Assembly: GCA_050732575.1 (NCBI GenBank)
Contig: JBOHRF010000015.1
Location: 1-42,896, forward strand
Source of the DNA: JBBDWZ01 sp050732575
GTDB lineage: Bacteria > Gemmatimonadota > Gemmatimonadetes > Longimicrobiales > RSA9
Reading direction: 5' to 3'
Length of the DNA: 42,896 bases
The notes beneath the pieces are model-generated. The model did not search any database. It saw nothing but the letters and a program-made list of their open reading frames with translations, and was not told the DNA's origin. Each line of letters opens with the position of its first letter. The stretch's first letter is position 1. Of the stretch, positions 22,034-30,212 are shown in pieces. A program made the translations under genes and the position numbers.

Positions 22034-22687
22034 ATGAACCCGTTCCTGCCCTATACCATGGCGCTGTTGCTCGGATCGATGCACGCACTGGAAGCCGATC
22101 ACATGGCGGCCGTTGCCGCATTCGCCGTGCGCAGGCCCGCCCCCCGGGCCGCACTCCGGTTTGGCGTTCGCTGGGCGTTGGGCCACGGAGCGTCGGTCAC
22201 TGTAGTCGGCCTTCTGCTCCTGATGGTTGGCACGGCCCTACCCGAGCCGGCCGCAGCATGGATGGATCGCGTAGTGGGCCTGGTACTCATTGCATTGGGT
22301 GCCTGGACCGCGTGGCATGCCGCACACCTGCACGCACATTCGCACAGCCACCACGGCGCATCGCACGTGCACTTGCACTCTCATGCATTCCGGGCCAACC
22401 ACCAGCATGAGCACACGGCCACCATGGTGGGAGTGTTGCACGGCCTGGCTGGCGCTGCACCGGCCCTGGCCGTGCTTCAGATCGCGCGACTCGATTCAGT
22501 GGTCCAGGGCATCGCCTATCTGGCGATGTTTGCTGTTGGCACCGCTCTCGGCATGGCTGTCTATGCTGTCATCACTGGCTATTTCATGGATCGAGTGGCC
22601 ACCGCCTCAGAGCGCTGGGCTCGATGGTTGGGCAAGTTGACCGGCCTGGGCACAATCGCTATTGGCCTCTTCTGGCTGCTGCGGTGA
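22034..22687 (+). CDS. NiCoT/UreH-like nickel-cobalt permease with His-rich loop
   Basis: 217 aa from the ATG at 22034; a longer frame to 21887 would overlap the leader region and lacks support. Helix 1-2 carries the metal-binding signature H-x4-D-H in MHALEADHMAAVAAF (His 17, Asp 22, His 23). About six membrane segments are visible. Between the third and fourth lies a strongly His-rich loop around residues 95-130, with HAHSHSHHG and HVHLHSH, as in metal-sensing or storage loops of Ni/Co exporters and permeases. Direction of transport (uptake or efflux) cannot be decided. The next gene starts on its stop codon (TGATG). Confidence 0.8.
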   Translation: MNPFLPYTMALLLGSMHALEADHMAAVAAFAVRRPAPRAALRFGVRWALGHGASVTVVGLLLLMVGTALPEPAAAWMDRVVGLVLIALGAWTAWHAAHLHAHSHSHHGASHVHLHSHAFRANHQHEHTATMVGVLHGLAGAAPALAVLQIARLDSVVQGIAYLAMFAVGTALGMAVYAVITGYFMDRVATASERWARWLGKLTGLGTIAIGLFWLLR

Positions 22688-22959
22688 TGCGTTTCCTGCA
22701 CTCCACCGTGCGCCTCGTGCAGGTCGACACGGCGGCCTACCGGGCCGCCTGGGCGGATCTGCGGGAGCGGGCAACCCAAGCCGGTGTGCGCGCCTGGATG
22801 TTCCGCCACCATCATGACGAAACCCGTTACATAGAATTCCTGGAGTGGCAGCAGTCCGAATTGGGCAATTCACCCATGCTCGATCCCGAATTGCGGAAAC
22901 ATTGTGACGGACTATCTACCTTCGGCCCTGGCCGGACCGATGAGTGGGTCGAAGCCTGA
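22687..22959 (+). CDS. Small conserved-looking protein, unknown function
   Basis: 90 aa. The ATG at 22687 overlaps the permease stop (TGATG), which makes translational coupling likely; a frame from 22624 would run inside the permease. The sequence RLVQVDTAAYRAAWADLRERATQAGVRAWMFRHHHDETRYIEFLEWQ suggests a ferredoxin-like alpha/beta fold such as dimeric barrel proteins; this is only an impression. It precedes pyrE by 4 bases, so the three genes form an operon. Confidence 0.7.
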   Translation: MRFLHSTVRLVQVDTAAYRAAWADLRERATQAGVRAWMFRHHHDETRYIEFLEWQQSELGNSPMLDPELRKHCDGLSTFGPGRTDEWVEA

Positions 22960-22963
22960 CCTT

Positions 22964-23506
22964 ATGAATACGCAACAGCAACTGTGCCGGCTCCTTGCCG
23001 AACGATCACTGCGCCGCGGTGATTTCGTACTTTCCAGCGGCCAGCGCTCATCGTTCTACATTGATGCGCGCCGCACCACCATGTCCGGACTTGGACAGCT
23101 GCTCATCGGGGAACTGGGACTGCATGCGCTCGACGCCGAAGGTTGGTCGCCGCGCGCCGTGGGCGGACTCACGCTGGGGGCCGATCCCGTCGCCTACGCG
23201 CTGGCTCACACCGCTGCCAGTCAAGGACGAACGCTCGACGCATTTACGGTACGCAAAGAAGCCAAAGCACACGGAACCGCCAAACTCATTGAAGGGTTGC
23301 TCGAGCCGGGCTGGTCGGTAGTGGTTGTGGAAGACACCATCACGACCGGTGAGAGTGCGCTCCGTGCCGTGCGCCACGTCCGGGATGCCGGCGGTCTGGT
23401 GCTGGGCGTCCTGGCGATCGTGGATCGCGAGGAAGGCGGTGTGTCCCGTTTGGCTGCAGAAGGCATACGCGCGCACTCTCTGGCTCGCGTGTCCCAACTG
23501 CTTTGA
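22964..23506 (+). CDS. pyrE: Orotate phosphoribosyltransferase
   Basis: 180 aa from the ATG at 22964, four bases after the previous stop. Family text: GDFVLSSGQRSSFYIDARR near 19-37, the glycine-rich GGLTLGADPVAYALA near 68-82 and the PRPP-binding loop VVVVEDTITTGESAL near 121-135. The enzyme joins orotate and PRPP to give OMP in pyrimidine synthesis. It is placed in an operon with a metal permease, not with other pyr genes. Confidence 0.95.
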   Translation: MNTQQQLCRLLAERSLRRGDFVLSSGQRSSFYIDARRTTMSGLGQLLIGELGLHALDAEGWSPRAVGGLTLGADPVAYALAHTAASQGRTLDAFTVRKEAKAHGTAKLIEGLLEPGWSVVVVEDTITTGESALRAVRHVRDAGGLVLGVLAIVDREEGGVSRLAAEGIRAHSLARVSQLL

Positions 23507-23520
23507 CCGGACGCCTGCAC

Positions 23521-24108
23521 TCAAGGCTGCACAATTGCTCCGGGCCAGGCGCAACGATCGACTTCATGTGACAAGGGCTCCAGGTATGCCTGCGCCTCCA
23601 GCAGCCTGGCCTCGTACTCTTGTTTGCGATTTGCCGGGATGTGCCGCCGGTAGTATTCGCTGGTCATAACCTCACCGGTAGCAACTTCCGTTACCGAAAC
23701 GACATCCCCTAAGAAGAAGGTCGATGCTCCCGCATCCATGACGTTGACTACCCGACACTCGTACGCGGTCATGCAATCCTGAAGCAGCGGACAACCAGTC
23801 TCTCCAATTCGGTAAGCCACCGTTGCCATCTTGTCCACGACCCGCGCACTGTGCAGGCCCAAATGCCAGATCAAATCCCACTGATCAGTGCGCAGCAGAT
23901 GAATTCCGAACACGCCGCTCCTGTATATCAGGTCGTGCGTAACGTTGGGCTTCGAGATGTAAACTGAAATGCGTGGAACGGATGGGACCAGTGACGCACG
24001 TTGCGCGCTGTTGGCAATCATGCCATTGCGCCGGCCCTGCGCTGATGATGTGACCGCCACAACCGGAGTTGTCAGATGTCGAAGCTGAACATAGGCCGGA
24101 TCCAGCAC
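23521..24108 (-). CDS. Flavin reductase-like FMN-binding split-barrel protein
   Basis: 195 aa from a GTG at 24108, three bases past the dnaN stop. The flavin-reductase core is visible: LTTPVVAVTSSAQGRRNGMIANS (12-34), PRISVYISKPNVTHDLIYRSGVFGIHLL near 45-72, then YECRVVNVMDAGASTFFLGDVVSV near 125-148. Family members bind FMN and reduce it with NAD(P)H or act in two-component oxygenases. Its substrate and partner are unknown. Position behind dnaN, where recF is common, is unusual. It converges on pyrE with a 14-base gap. Confidence 0.82.
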   Translation of the reverse strand: MLDPAYVQLRHLTTPVVAVTSSAQGRRNGMIANSAQRASLVPSVPRISVYISKPNVTHDLIYRSGVFGIHLLRTDQWDLIWHLGLHSARVVDKMATVAYRIGETGCPLLQDCMTAYECRVVNVMDAGASTFFLGDVVSVTEVATGEVMTSEYYRRHIPANRKQEYEARLLEAQAYLEPLSHEVDRCAWPGAIVQP

Positions 24109-24111
24109 TCG

Positions 24112-25227
24112 CTAGTCCAACAAACGCAAGGGCATGACCAGGCACAGGTAATCCGGCGCCGCATCGCCTCCTCGGGCCACCGGTTGAATGGTCGCGGCGC
24201 GCTCAGGCGCCTTGAAACTCAGCCGGACATCTTCGGTCGGCATGAAGCGCAACACTTCCAGCAGGTACGCCGCATTGAACCCGATATCCAGCGATTCACC
24301 CTGGTAATCGACTTCCAATTCCTCCTGTGCCTCGCCCAGGTCAGGTGTTTCCACGGCCAGCCGCAGCGTACCCGGTAAGAACGTCAGTCGCACGCGGTGC
24401 GTCTGATCGCTGGCCACCACAGCCATGCGCCGCAAGGCCTGCGTCAATTGCGTTTTGCTGGCCACCACAATCTTGTCATTGTCCCGCGGAATGACTTGCT
24501 CGTAGTTCGGATACGGGCCTTCGATGAGACGAGTGAAGACTTCTGTTCCATTCATGCGAAAGCCCAAATGGTTCTCACTGCGCGCTACTTCGATTTCCGC
24601 ATCTCCCGCAAAGAGCCGCTCCACCTGGGTTAGCGCTTTGGGTGGTACGATCAGATCTGCACGCGGCGCGCCCGGTGATACGGCATTGGCAACCATCCGC
24701 GCCAGCCGATGCCCGTTAGTGGCTACCATGCGCATCTCATTCTCACCAAACTGCCAGAGTACTCCATTGAGGATGGGCCGACTTTCTTCTGTGGAGACGG
24801 CAAACGAGGTCTGCTTTATCAGCTCCTGTAGAATGTTGCCGCGCACTTTCCAGCTCTCATCGAAGTTTACTGCCGGGAACGTGGGAAATTCGTCACGCGG
24901 CATTCCATTCAGACGAAACGTGGCGCGGCCACAAGCCAACTCGAAGCGATCACCCTTGGTTGTCACTTTCACCGGGTGCTCGGGCAGCTCACGCGCCAGT
25001 TCCTGAAGTTTTTTGGCGGGCACGGTCAATGAGCCGGCTTCATCTACCTCGGCGGGGACGTGCAGGCTGACCGCAATGTCCAGGTCTGTCCCACTCATCC
25101 CGACACGGTCTCCACTCACATCGATCAGGATGTTGGAGAGGACCGGCAGTGTGGTACGCGTCGGGATGCTGGCCGCTACGGCCGCCAGTCCGCGCTGAAG
25201 GTTCTCTCGTGTGATCTTGAATTTCAT
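24112..25227 (-). CDS. dnaN: DNA polymerase III beta subunit (sliding clamp)
   Basis: 371 aa from the ATG at 25227, the normal family start (MKFKITRENL) with GAGG upstream; a frame reaching to 25482 would run through the spacer and is rejected. The three clamp domains are present, with TLPVLSNILIDV near 24-35, ESRPILNGVLWQF near 147-159 and a C-terminal YLCLVMPLRLLD, the usual M-P-x-R ending. The ring clamp tethers the replicase and repair enzymes to DNA. It follows dnaA on the same strand after a 280-bp spacer. Confidence 0.97.
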   Translation of the reverse strand: MKFKITRENLQRGLAAVAASIPTRTTLPVLSNILIDVSGDRVGMSGTDLDIAVSLHVPAEVDEAGSLTVPAKKLQELARELPEHPVKVTTKGDRFELACGRATFRLNGMPRDEFPTFPAVNFDESWKVRGNILQELIKQTSFAVSTEESRPILNGVLWQFGENEMRMVATNGHRLARMVANAVSPGAPRADLIVPPKALTQVERLFAGDAEIEVARSENHLGFRMNGTEVFTRLIEGPYPNYEQVIPRDNDKIVVASKTQLTQALRRMAVVASDQTHRVRLTFLPGTLRLAVETPDLGEAQEELEVDYQGESLDIGFNAAYLLEVLRFMPTEDVRLSFKAPERAATIQPVARGGDAAPDYLCLVMPLRLLD

Positions 25228-25507
25228 TTTGCGCCTCGCCACGCGGGTTGCAACCCACGGATTCCACAGGATAAAGGAACTGCTTTTGTAAGAGATATCT
25301 CTATCGTTGTAGTAGTAGGGAGCGTGGACTCGTGGAAAAGGGCTCCGGATTCTCGGCAAGCGTTTAGGGTAACGTGGTTTGTGAGACCCGACCATACGTG
25401 GACAGGACGGGGATAACGAGTAACAACTGGGCAATTGCCCACATGCCGGGGGTCGAGTGTGGAATTCCTCGCCGTGCTCCACAGTGAGCCCACAGGGTTT
25501 CCCATTC
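25228..25507. other. dnaA-dnaN spacer with a 14-bp palindrome
   Basis: 280 bp. A perfect palindrome TGGGCAATTGCCCA lies at 25428-25441. Several CCACA cores occur (near 25264, 25458 on the minus strand, 25478, 25490) but none is within one mismatch of TTATCCACA. It probably carries the dnaN promoter and might contribute to the origin. Confidence 0.5.
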
Positions 25508-26890
25508 TCATGAAATGAGCTCGGTACGTAGCGTGGTCACGCGCGTTCGGAACGTTTCATCGGTCTGCAGATCTCCTTCGACTTTTTGGATCGAGTGAAT
25601 CACCGTGGAGTGGTCGCGGCCGCCAAACAGCTTGCCAATCTCGACCAGGGGCACGTCCAACAGTTCACGAATCAGATACATGGCTACCTGGCGCGGCACA
25701 GTCAGCTCTTTGGTCCGCTTTTTGGAAACCAGACTTTCTACAGAAACGCCCCAACGCGCAGCAACGCGCTCGCGGATGAACGCGGGCGTGAGCTCGATCA
25801 TTGCCCCATTGAGAACGCCGCCCAGTGCTTCACGGGCCAATTCGATAGTGATCTCGCGCCGCGTGAGCGACGAGTAGGCGAGCAGCTTGATTACGGCGCC
25901 TTCCAGCTCGCGCACGTTGGAGCGGCAGTTGCGCGCAATGAAGTCCACTACTTCGTCTGCCAACACGATCTGGTCGTCATCGGCTTTCTTGCGCAGAATG
26001 GCAACGCGCGTTTCCAGATCGGGCGGTTTGATGTCGGTGACCAGTCCCCACTCGAAACGCGAGACCAGCCGCTCTTCCAGACCGGGTATCTCTTTGGGCG
26101 GACGGTCGCTGGTCATCACGATCTGCCGCTGTGCATCGTGCAGCGCATTGAACGTATGAAAGAACTCTTCCTGCGTTCGTTCCTTCTCACCCAGAAAGTG
26201 CACGTCGTCAATCAGCAACAGATCGATCTCACGATAGCGCCGGCGAAACTCTGCCATGCGGCCATCCTGGATCGATGCAATCAGGTCGTTGGTGAACCTT
26301 TCGCTGGATACGTACGCCACCCGTTTGCCCACATCGCGCAAGTGTATGGCATGTCCGATGGCGTGCATCAAATGGGTTTTGCCCAGGCCAACGCCACCGT
26401 AGATGAACAGTGGGTTGTACATGCGCGCGGGCGCTTCCGAGACCGCGCGGCATGCGGCCGCGGCCAGCTGGTTGTTCGTGCCCACCACAAAACGGTCGAA
26501 GAGGTAGCGTTCGTTGAGTGGTGCACCGACCGTACCCGGTGACGTGCTAGCGGGCAGCTCGATGGGAGCGGGCGGCACCGCACGACTGCCCGCTGCAGCA
26601 CTGACCAGTTCGGCCGTATCCCGTCGCCGTGGCCCGCGATGCTCGAAGCGGATCATCAAACGCTGACCAAACAACGCCTCTGCCTGGCTGGCCAGATAAG
26701 CGCCGTATTTGTCTTCGATCCACTCCGCCGCAAACTCGTTGACCGTAGCGATTCTCAGTACGTTTCCCGACAGTGCTACCGGCTCAGTGCCGGCCAGCCA
26801 CATCCGGAACGTCTGCTCTGGAAATGCAGAGCGGGCCCGCTCCAGAACGCGTGCCCAGGCCTCCGCAGCGGTCAACTCCATGCTGATCAT
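25508..26890 (-). CDS. dnaA: Chromosomal replication initiator DnaA
   Basis: 460 aa, standard length. Domain I (1-85) has WARVLERARSAFPEQTFRMWL. The AAA+ domain has NPLFIYGGVGLGKTHLMHAI (Walker A 165-173) and LLLIDDVHFL (Walker B near 224-233). The DNA-binding domain IV ends with LFGGRDHSTVIHSIQKVE, containing the DnaA signature. It binds 9-mer DnaA boxes and opens oriC. A perfect DnaA box lies about 50 bp upstream of its start, consistent with autoregulation. It is transcribed away from rpmH. Confidence 0.98.
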   Translation of the reverse strand: MISMELTAAEAWARVLERARSAFPEQTFRMWLAGTEPVALSGNVLRIATVNEFAAEWIEDKYGAYLASQAEALFGQRLMIRFEHRGPRRRDTAELVSAAAGSRAVPPAPIELPASTSPGTVGAPLNERYLFDRFVVGTNNQLAAAACRAVSEAPARMYNPLFIYGGVGLGKTHLMHAIGHAIHLRDVGKRVAYVSSERFTNDLIASIQDGRMAEFRRRYREIDLLLIDDVHFLGEKERTQEEFFHTFNALHDAQRQIVMTSDRPPKEIPGLEERLVSRFEWGLVTDIKPPDLETRVAILRKKADDDQIVLADEVVDFIARNCRSNVRELEGAVIKLLAYSSLTRREITIELAREALGGVLNGAMIELTPAFIRERVAARWGVSVESLVSKKRTKELTVPRQVAMYLIRELLDVPLVEIGKLFGGRDHSTVIHSIQKVEGDLQTDETFRTRVTTLRTELIS

Positions 26891-26937
26891 CGAGAGCGAG
26901 GATGGTTTTTTGGTGCGGCGCGGAAGCTACCTAACGT

Positions 26938-26946
26938 TGTGGATAA
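26938..26946 (-). promoter_or_regulatory. Perfect DnaA box
   Basis: TGTGGATAA is the exact reverse complement of the consensus TTATCCACA. It lies in the 159-bp dnaA-rpmH divergent spacer and is the only exact copy I found in the window. Confidence 0.8.
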
Positions 26947-27005
26947 ATCAACTCCGAACAACGGGCGAAAGAAGGGCCTGCCTTCCACCCGGTTCCCTGC
27001 CCGGC

Positions 27006-27011
27006 TATACT
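27006..27011 (+). promoter_or_regulatory. Probable -10 element of the rpmH promoter
   Basis: TATACT lies 38 bp upstream of the rpmH ATG. A weak -35-like TTCCAC (26983-26988) stands 17 bases before it. Assigned by pattern only. Confidence 0.45.
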
Positions 27012-27049
27012 TACAACCTTTGCTGTGACGCCAGGTTGAGGAAACGCAT

Positions 27050-27202
27050 ATGGGCAAGCCGACATACAATCCGCACAACCGTAAGCGGAAGAACAAGCAT
27101 GGCTTCCGCGCACGCATGGCGACCAAGGCCGGTCGTGCCGTGCTCAGCGCGCGCCGCAAGAAGGGGCGCAAACGGCTGACGGTCACCGTCGGCCGGAAAT
27201 AG
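27050..27202 (+). CDS. rpmH: Ribosomal protein bL34
   Basis: 50 aa, too short for a 60-residue cutoff. MGKPTYNPHNRKRKNKHGF, then RMATKAGRAVLSARRKKGRKRL: the standard L34 pattern (P-x-x-x-x-x-R-K-R-x-x-x-H-G-F-R-x-R-M-x-T-x-x-G), with a slightly extended C-terminus. It is part of the 50S subunit and is the conserved gene divergent from dnaA in many phyla. GAGG lies upstream (TTGAGGAAACGCAT). Confidence 0.97.
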   Translation: MGKPTYNPHNRKRKNKHGFRARMATKAGRAVLSARRKKGRKRLTVTVGRK

Positions 27203-27212
27203 CGCCACGCGC

Positions 27213-27614
27213 GTGGTCAAATTGGCGCACGGCGATGACCGGCTTGAGCGTCAATTGCCGCGCGCCCGGCGGATCACTGACGGGCGGGAGATCCGTTCAA
27301 TGATGCAGCGGGGGAAGAGAAGCAGGACGGCCCATCTGGACGTCTTTGTTTCGCCTTCCCCCGCAGCGCATTCCAGAGTGGGCGTGGTCGTGCCCAAACA
27401 CAAACAGACGGCCGTGAGGCGCAACCGGCTCAAACGCCAGCTGCGCGAGGTATTGCGTATAGAACTTTTGCCCAGGCTGGCGTGCACACCGGCACACACC
27501 GACCTTCTTATTCGGGCCCGTCGCGAGGCGTATGACGCGGCATTCGGTGTGCTGAGGGACGAATTGGTGAATTGGGCGGATCGAGTATGGTGGTCAGGTT
27601 CTTCGTCTTCCTGA
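27213..27614 (+). CDS. rnpA: Ribonuclease P protein component
   Basis: 133 aa from a GTG 10 bases after rpmH. The family signature for RNA binding is visible in RVGVVVPKHKQTAVRRNRLKRQLREVLR (about 55-82). An alpha-beta layout and the R-N-R-x-K-R motif are typical. It assists the RNase P RNA in 5' maturation of tRNA. The C-terminus (WWSGSSSS) is translated through the start of yidD, which overlaps by 28 bases. Confidence 0.92.
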   Translation: MVKLAHGDDRLERQLPRARRITDGREIRSMMQRGKRSRTAHLDVFVSPSPAAHSRVGVVVPKHKQTAVRRNRLKRQLREVLRIELLPRLACTPAHTDLLIRARREAYDAAFGVLRDELVNWADRVWWSGSSSS

Positions 27615-27799
27615 TCGGTGGGTACCGGCGTTTCATCTCGCCTGCCCTGCCACCCGCGTGCCGATTCACGCCGTCTTGCTCGGCCTATGCCCAGGAAGCA
27701 TTTCTGCGACACGGAGCGGTGCGCGGAGTCTGGCTGACCATGCGAAGACTTCTGCGTTGCCATCCGTTCGGTGGTCACGGCTTCGATCCGGTTCCGTGA
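27587..27799 (+). CDS. yidD: Membrane protein insertion efficiency factor YidD
   Basis: 70 aa from the ATG at 27587; a TTG five codons earlier is a less likely start. Family text: GGYRRFISPALPPACRFTPSCSAYAQEAFLRHG (11-43), then TMRRLLRCHPFGGHGFDPVP at the end. It is a small amphipathic protein that assists YidC-dependent insertion. It overlaps rnpA and precedes yidC by 38 bases, the normal conserved order. Confidence 0.96.
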   Translation: MVVRFFVFLIGGYRRFISPALPPACRFTPSCSAYAQEAFLRHGAVRGVWLTMRRLLRCHPFGGHGFDPVP

Positions 27800-27837
27800 C
27801 CTCCACCTAAAACACGAGTTAAATCGAAGCCCGATAA

Positions 27838-29550
27838 ATGGAAAGCGGACGGTTTTTGTTGGCGGTCGTGCTCATGATCGCCACCGTGGTTTTGATCAAT
27901 GTAATGTTCCCGCCGGCCAGACCGCCCAGGAACCCAACCGTCGATTCTATTGTCGGCGGGACACCCCCGCCGATTGCGGATTCAACGCCTACACCCGATC
28001 GGCCGGCGCCTCGACCAAGGCAACCCATTGCGCCAACCGTTGCCGGCACGGCTGCCGAGACCCTGATCGTCCAGTCGCCGCTGTTCCGGTACGCACTCAG
28101 TACCCACGGCGCGCAGCTCGTTTCTGCCGAACTCCTTCGTTACGAGTCATTTACGCGCGGTCAAACGGACCAGGGTATGCGCCCGCCCGTTCAGCTCGTG
28201 CCCGCCAGCAGTGGCCGGCTGCTGGGTCACCGCGTTCGGGTCGACGGACGCGACATCGACTTCAGTAAGGTCAGGTTCAGTCCGGTCGATTCGAAAAGCC
28301 GCGTCCTCAAAGAGGGCGACGCTGCTGCAACGATTCGCATGGCCGGTAAAGATGAGTCGAGTCAACAAACCCTCGAGCTGGCGTTCACTTTTCAGCCCGG
28401 TGACTACCTGACAGAGGTAATGGCGCGTGTGAATCCGGGTGGTCGCTCCGTCCAGATTTTGCTGGATTTAGGGCCAACTCTGGCAGTAAACGAGGCAAAC
28501 GCAACGGAAGATCGGCGCGCACTGGCATACGTGGTAAACGGCAGGCAGAGTGGGATTCAGAATGTGCCGCTCCAATCCGTTCGGCCGCGCCGAGACGACG
28601 GCGCGGCGGGCGCGGTCCGGATCGAAGAAGGCCCGCTCGACTGGATCGCCCTCAAGAACAAGTACTTCCTGGTCGCAGCGTTACCGAGGACTCTGGCGGG
28701 GACCAGCGCGTTTGGCGGTCTCATGGCCACTGACGCACCAGGCCGATGGTCGGTCGATCTCACGGCAACTCTGCCGGCCGGATCCGATCAGCAGGCCGGC
28801 TACCAGCTTTACATCGGGCCTCAGGATTACGATCGGCAGATCGCACTCGGTCTGGAGGACGTCAATCCAATGGGGTGGCGTTGGCTGCGTCCAATCATGC
28901 GACCGCTCGGCCACGCGTTTACATGGGTTCTTCTTTCCAGTCACAGGGCCACGGGTTTGCCCTACGGCTGGGTGATCATCCTGTTTGGATTTGCTGTTCG
29001 ACTGGCACTGTGGCCCCTGAATGCCAAGGCCATGCGCTCCCAGCTGAAAAGCATGGAGCTGCAGCCGCGCATGAAGGACATACAGACGCGCTACAAAGCA
29101 AATCCCGAGCTGATGCAGAAGGAGATGCTCAAACTATATCGCGAAGAGGGGTTCAATCCGATGGGCGGTTGCCTGCCAATCCTGTTGCCAATGCCTGTGC
29201 TGATTGCGCTCTTTTTCGTGTTCCAGAGTACTATTGAATTCCGGGGCGTCAGCTTCGCCTGGCTGCCTGACCTGTCCCGCGCGGACCCGTTATTCATCCT
29301 GCCCATCTTATTGGGTGTCACGATGTTCATCGGCCAATGGCTCAGCCTGCGCACCAGCCCGCCCAATCCGCAGGCTCAAGTCATGTTGTGGGTATTGCCC
29401 GGAATGATGACGTTCTTCTTCCTAAACTTCGCCTCGGGTCTCAACTTATATTATGTGGCCCAGCAGCTGGCCGGGTTCCCGCAACAGCTCAAGCTCATCC
29501 AGGAACGCAGGGAGTATCAGGCTTCACGCGGGTTATTGGCCAAGACCTAG
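27838..29550 (+). CDS. yidC: Membrane protein insertase YidC
   Basis: 570 aa, the long Gram-negative form. The N-terminal helix (RFLLAVVLMIATVVLINVMF) is followed by a large periplasmic beta domain (about 60-345). The conserved insertase core begins at GWVIILFGFAVRLALWPLNAKAMRS (378-402), with YREEGFNPMGGCLPILLPMPVLIALFFV near 435-462 and NLYYVAQQLAGFPQQ near the end. It inserts membrane proteins with or without SecYEG. jag and mnmE, which often follow, are absent. Confidence 0.97.
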   Translation: MESGRFLLAVVLMIATVVLINVMFPPARPPRNPTVDSIVGGTPPPIADSTPTPDRPAPRPRQPIAPTVAGTAAETLIVQSPLFRYALSTHGAQLVSAELLRYESFTRGQTDQGMRPPVQLVPASSGRLLGHRVRVDGRDIDFSKVRFSPVDSKSRVLKEGDAAATIRMAGKDESSQQTLELAFTFQPGDYLTEVMARVNPGGRSVQILLDLGPTLAVNEANATEDRRALAYVVNGRQSGIQNVPLQSVRPRRDDGAAGAVRIEEGPLDWIALKNKYFLVAALPRTLAGTSAFGGLMATDAPGRWSVDLTATLPAGSDQQAGYQLYIGPQDYDRQIALGLEDVNPMGWRWLRPIMRPLGHAFTWVLLSSHRATGLPYGWVIILFGFAVRLALWPLNAKAMRSQLKSMELQPRMKDIQTRYKANPELMQKEMLKLYREEGFNPMGGCLPILLPMPVLIALFFVFQSTIEFRGVSFAWLPDLSRADPLFILPILLGVTMFIGQWLSLRTSPPNPQAQVMLWVLPGMMTFFFLNFASGLNLYYVAQQLAGFPQQLKLIQERREYQASRGLLAKT

Positions 29551-29611
29551 TCCAGATCCATCCAGGCCGTCACTGAACCGCTAGCCTTATGATTCCGCGC
29601 CGGAGGCGCAT

Positions 29612-29896
29612 TCAGCGCCGTATTTCGAAGGGGTCAGGAAGCGAGTCCGACGCCAGCTCTACCGCTTCAACGGATGCGACTCGTGAACCCGGCGGTCCGC
29701 GATGAAGCATGGCCTGGAATTCCTGGAGCCGATCGGCCGGACCGCGAGCACACACCTCAACGGATCCGTCAGCCGCATTTCGAACATAACCACCCAGGCC
29801 CATGCGATGAGCTTGCCGTAGCGTCCAGAATCGGAAGCCTACGCCCTGAACCACACCGATGACTCGGAACTTGCGACTTTCTTGAGCTGTGTTCAC
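29612..29896 (-). CDS. acyP: Acylphosphatase
   Basis: 94 aa from a GTG at 29896. The active-site loop is VVQGVGFRFWTLRQA (15-29), with the catalytic Arg, and GYVRNAADGSVEVCARG (36-52) holds the catalytic Asn. It hydrolyses acyl phosphates such as carbamoyl phosphate or 1,3-bisphosphoglycerate. It is a single-gene unit converging on yidC, sitting where jag-mnmE-mnmG-rsmG are commonly found. Confidence 0.93.
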   Translation of the reverse strand: MNTAQESRKFRVIGVVQGVGFRFWTLRQAHRMGLGGYVRNAADGSVEVCARGPADRLQEFQAMLHRGPPGSRVASVEAVELASDSLPDPFEIRR

Positions 29897-30077
29897 TTAG
29901 TCGCCTCGAGGCCTGGGCGATGGGGACGTTTCAGCAAGGCAAATGCGGACTCCATCCGCGAATGTCACGCCTTGCATAGAGGGATCAATTCCGCCGGCAT
30001 TGGAGCCCCGGGTACGGGCTGCGGCGGTCCTGCCTTTCTGGCGCTATAAGATGTTTTGTATCAATAATTTACAAGTT

Positions 30078-30093
30078 TGTGTCACGTGAAACA
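30078..30093. promoter_or_regulatory. parS site, one mismatch
   Basis: TGTGTCACGTGAAACA differs from the consensus palindrome TGTTTCACGTGAAACA at one position. It lies 135 bp before parA. Confidence 0.88.
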
Positions 30094-30127
30094 CGATCTC
30101 CTGCCAGGTCGGCAGAGCAGCACGTTT

Positions 30128-30143
30128 TGTTTCACGTGAAACA
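30128..30143. promoter_or_regulatory. parS site, perfect
   Basis: TGTTTCACGTGAAACA exactly, 34 bp after the first site. ParB binds here to load the segregation complex. Confidence 0.95.
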
Positions 30144-30212
30144 CTACCTGCCCGACTCCCCCACCTTTATCTTTCGCGCTCACGAAAGTTGAGACGGAGT
30201 TCTCACGAAGCA

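Larger units (their letters stand above)
29897..30212. other. Spacer upstream of parAB carrying parS
   Basis: 316 bp. It contains two parS sites (listed) and an AT-rich stretch at 30044-30080 that includes TATAAG (30045-30050). No gene or structured RNA is apparent in the rest. Confidence 0.7.

Noticed and set aside
25228..25482. N-terminal extension of dnaN into the dnaA-dnaN spacer
   Set aside because: 85 residues of non-clamp text; the standard clamp start MKFKITRENL lies at 25227 with a ribosome-binding site.
25586..26542. 318-codon plus-strand frame antisense to dnaA
   Set aside because: Shadow of the conserved dnaA gene; no ribosome-binding site or family text.
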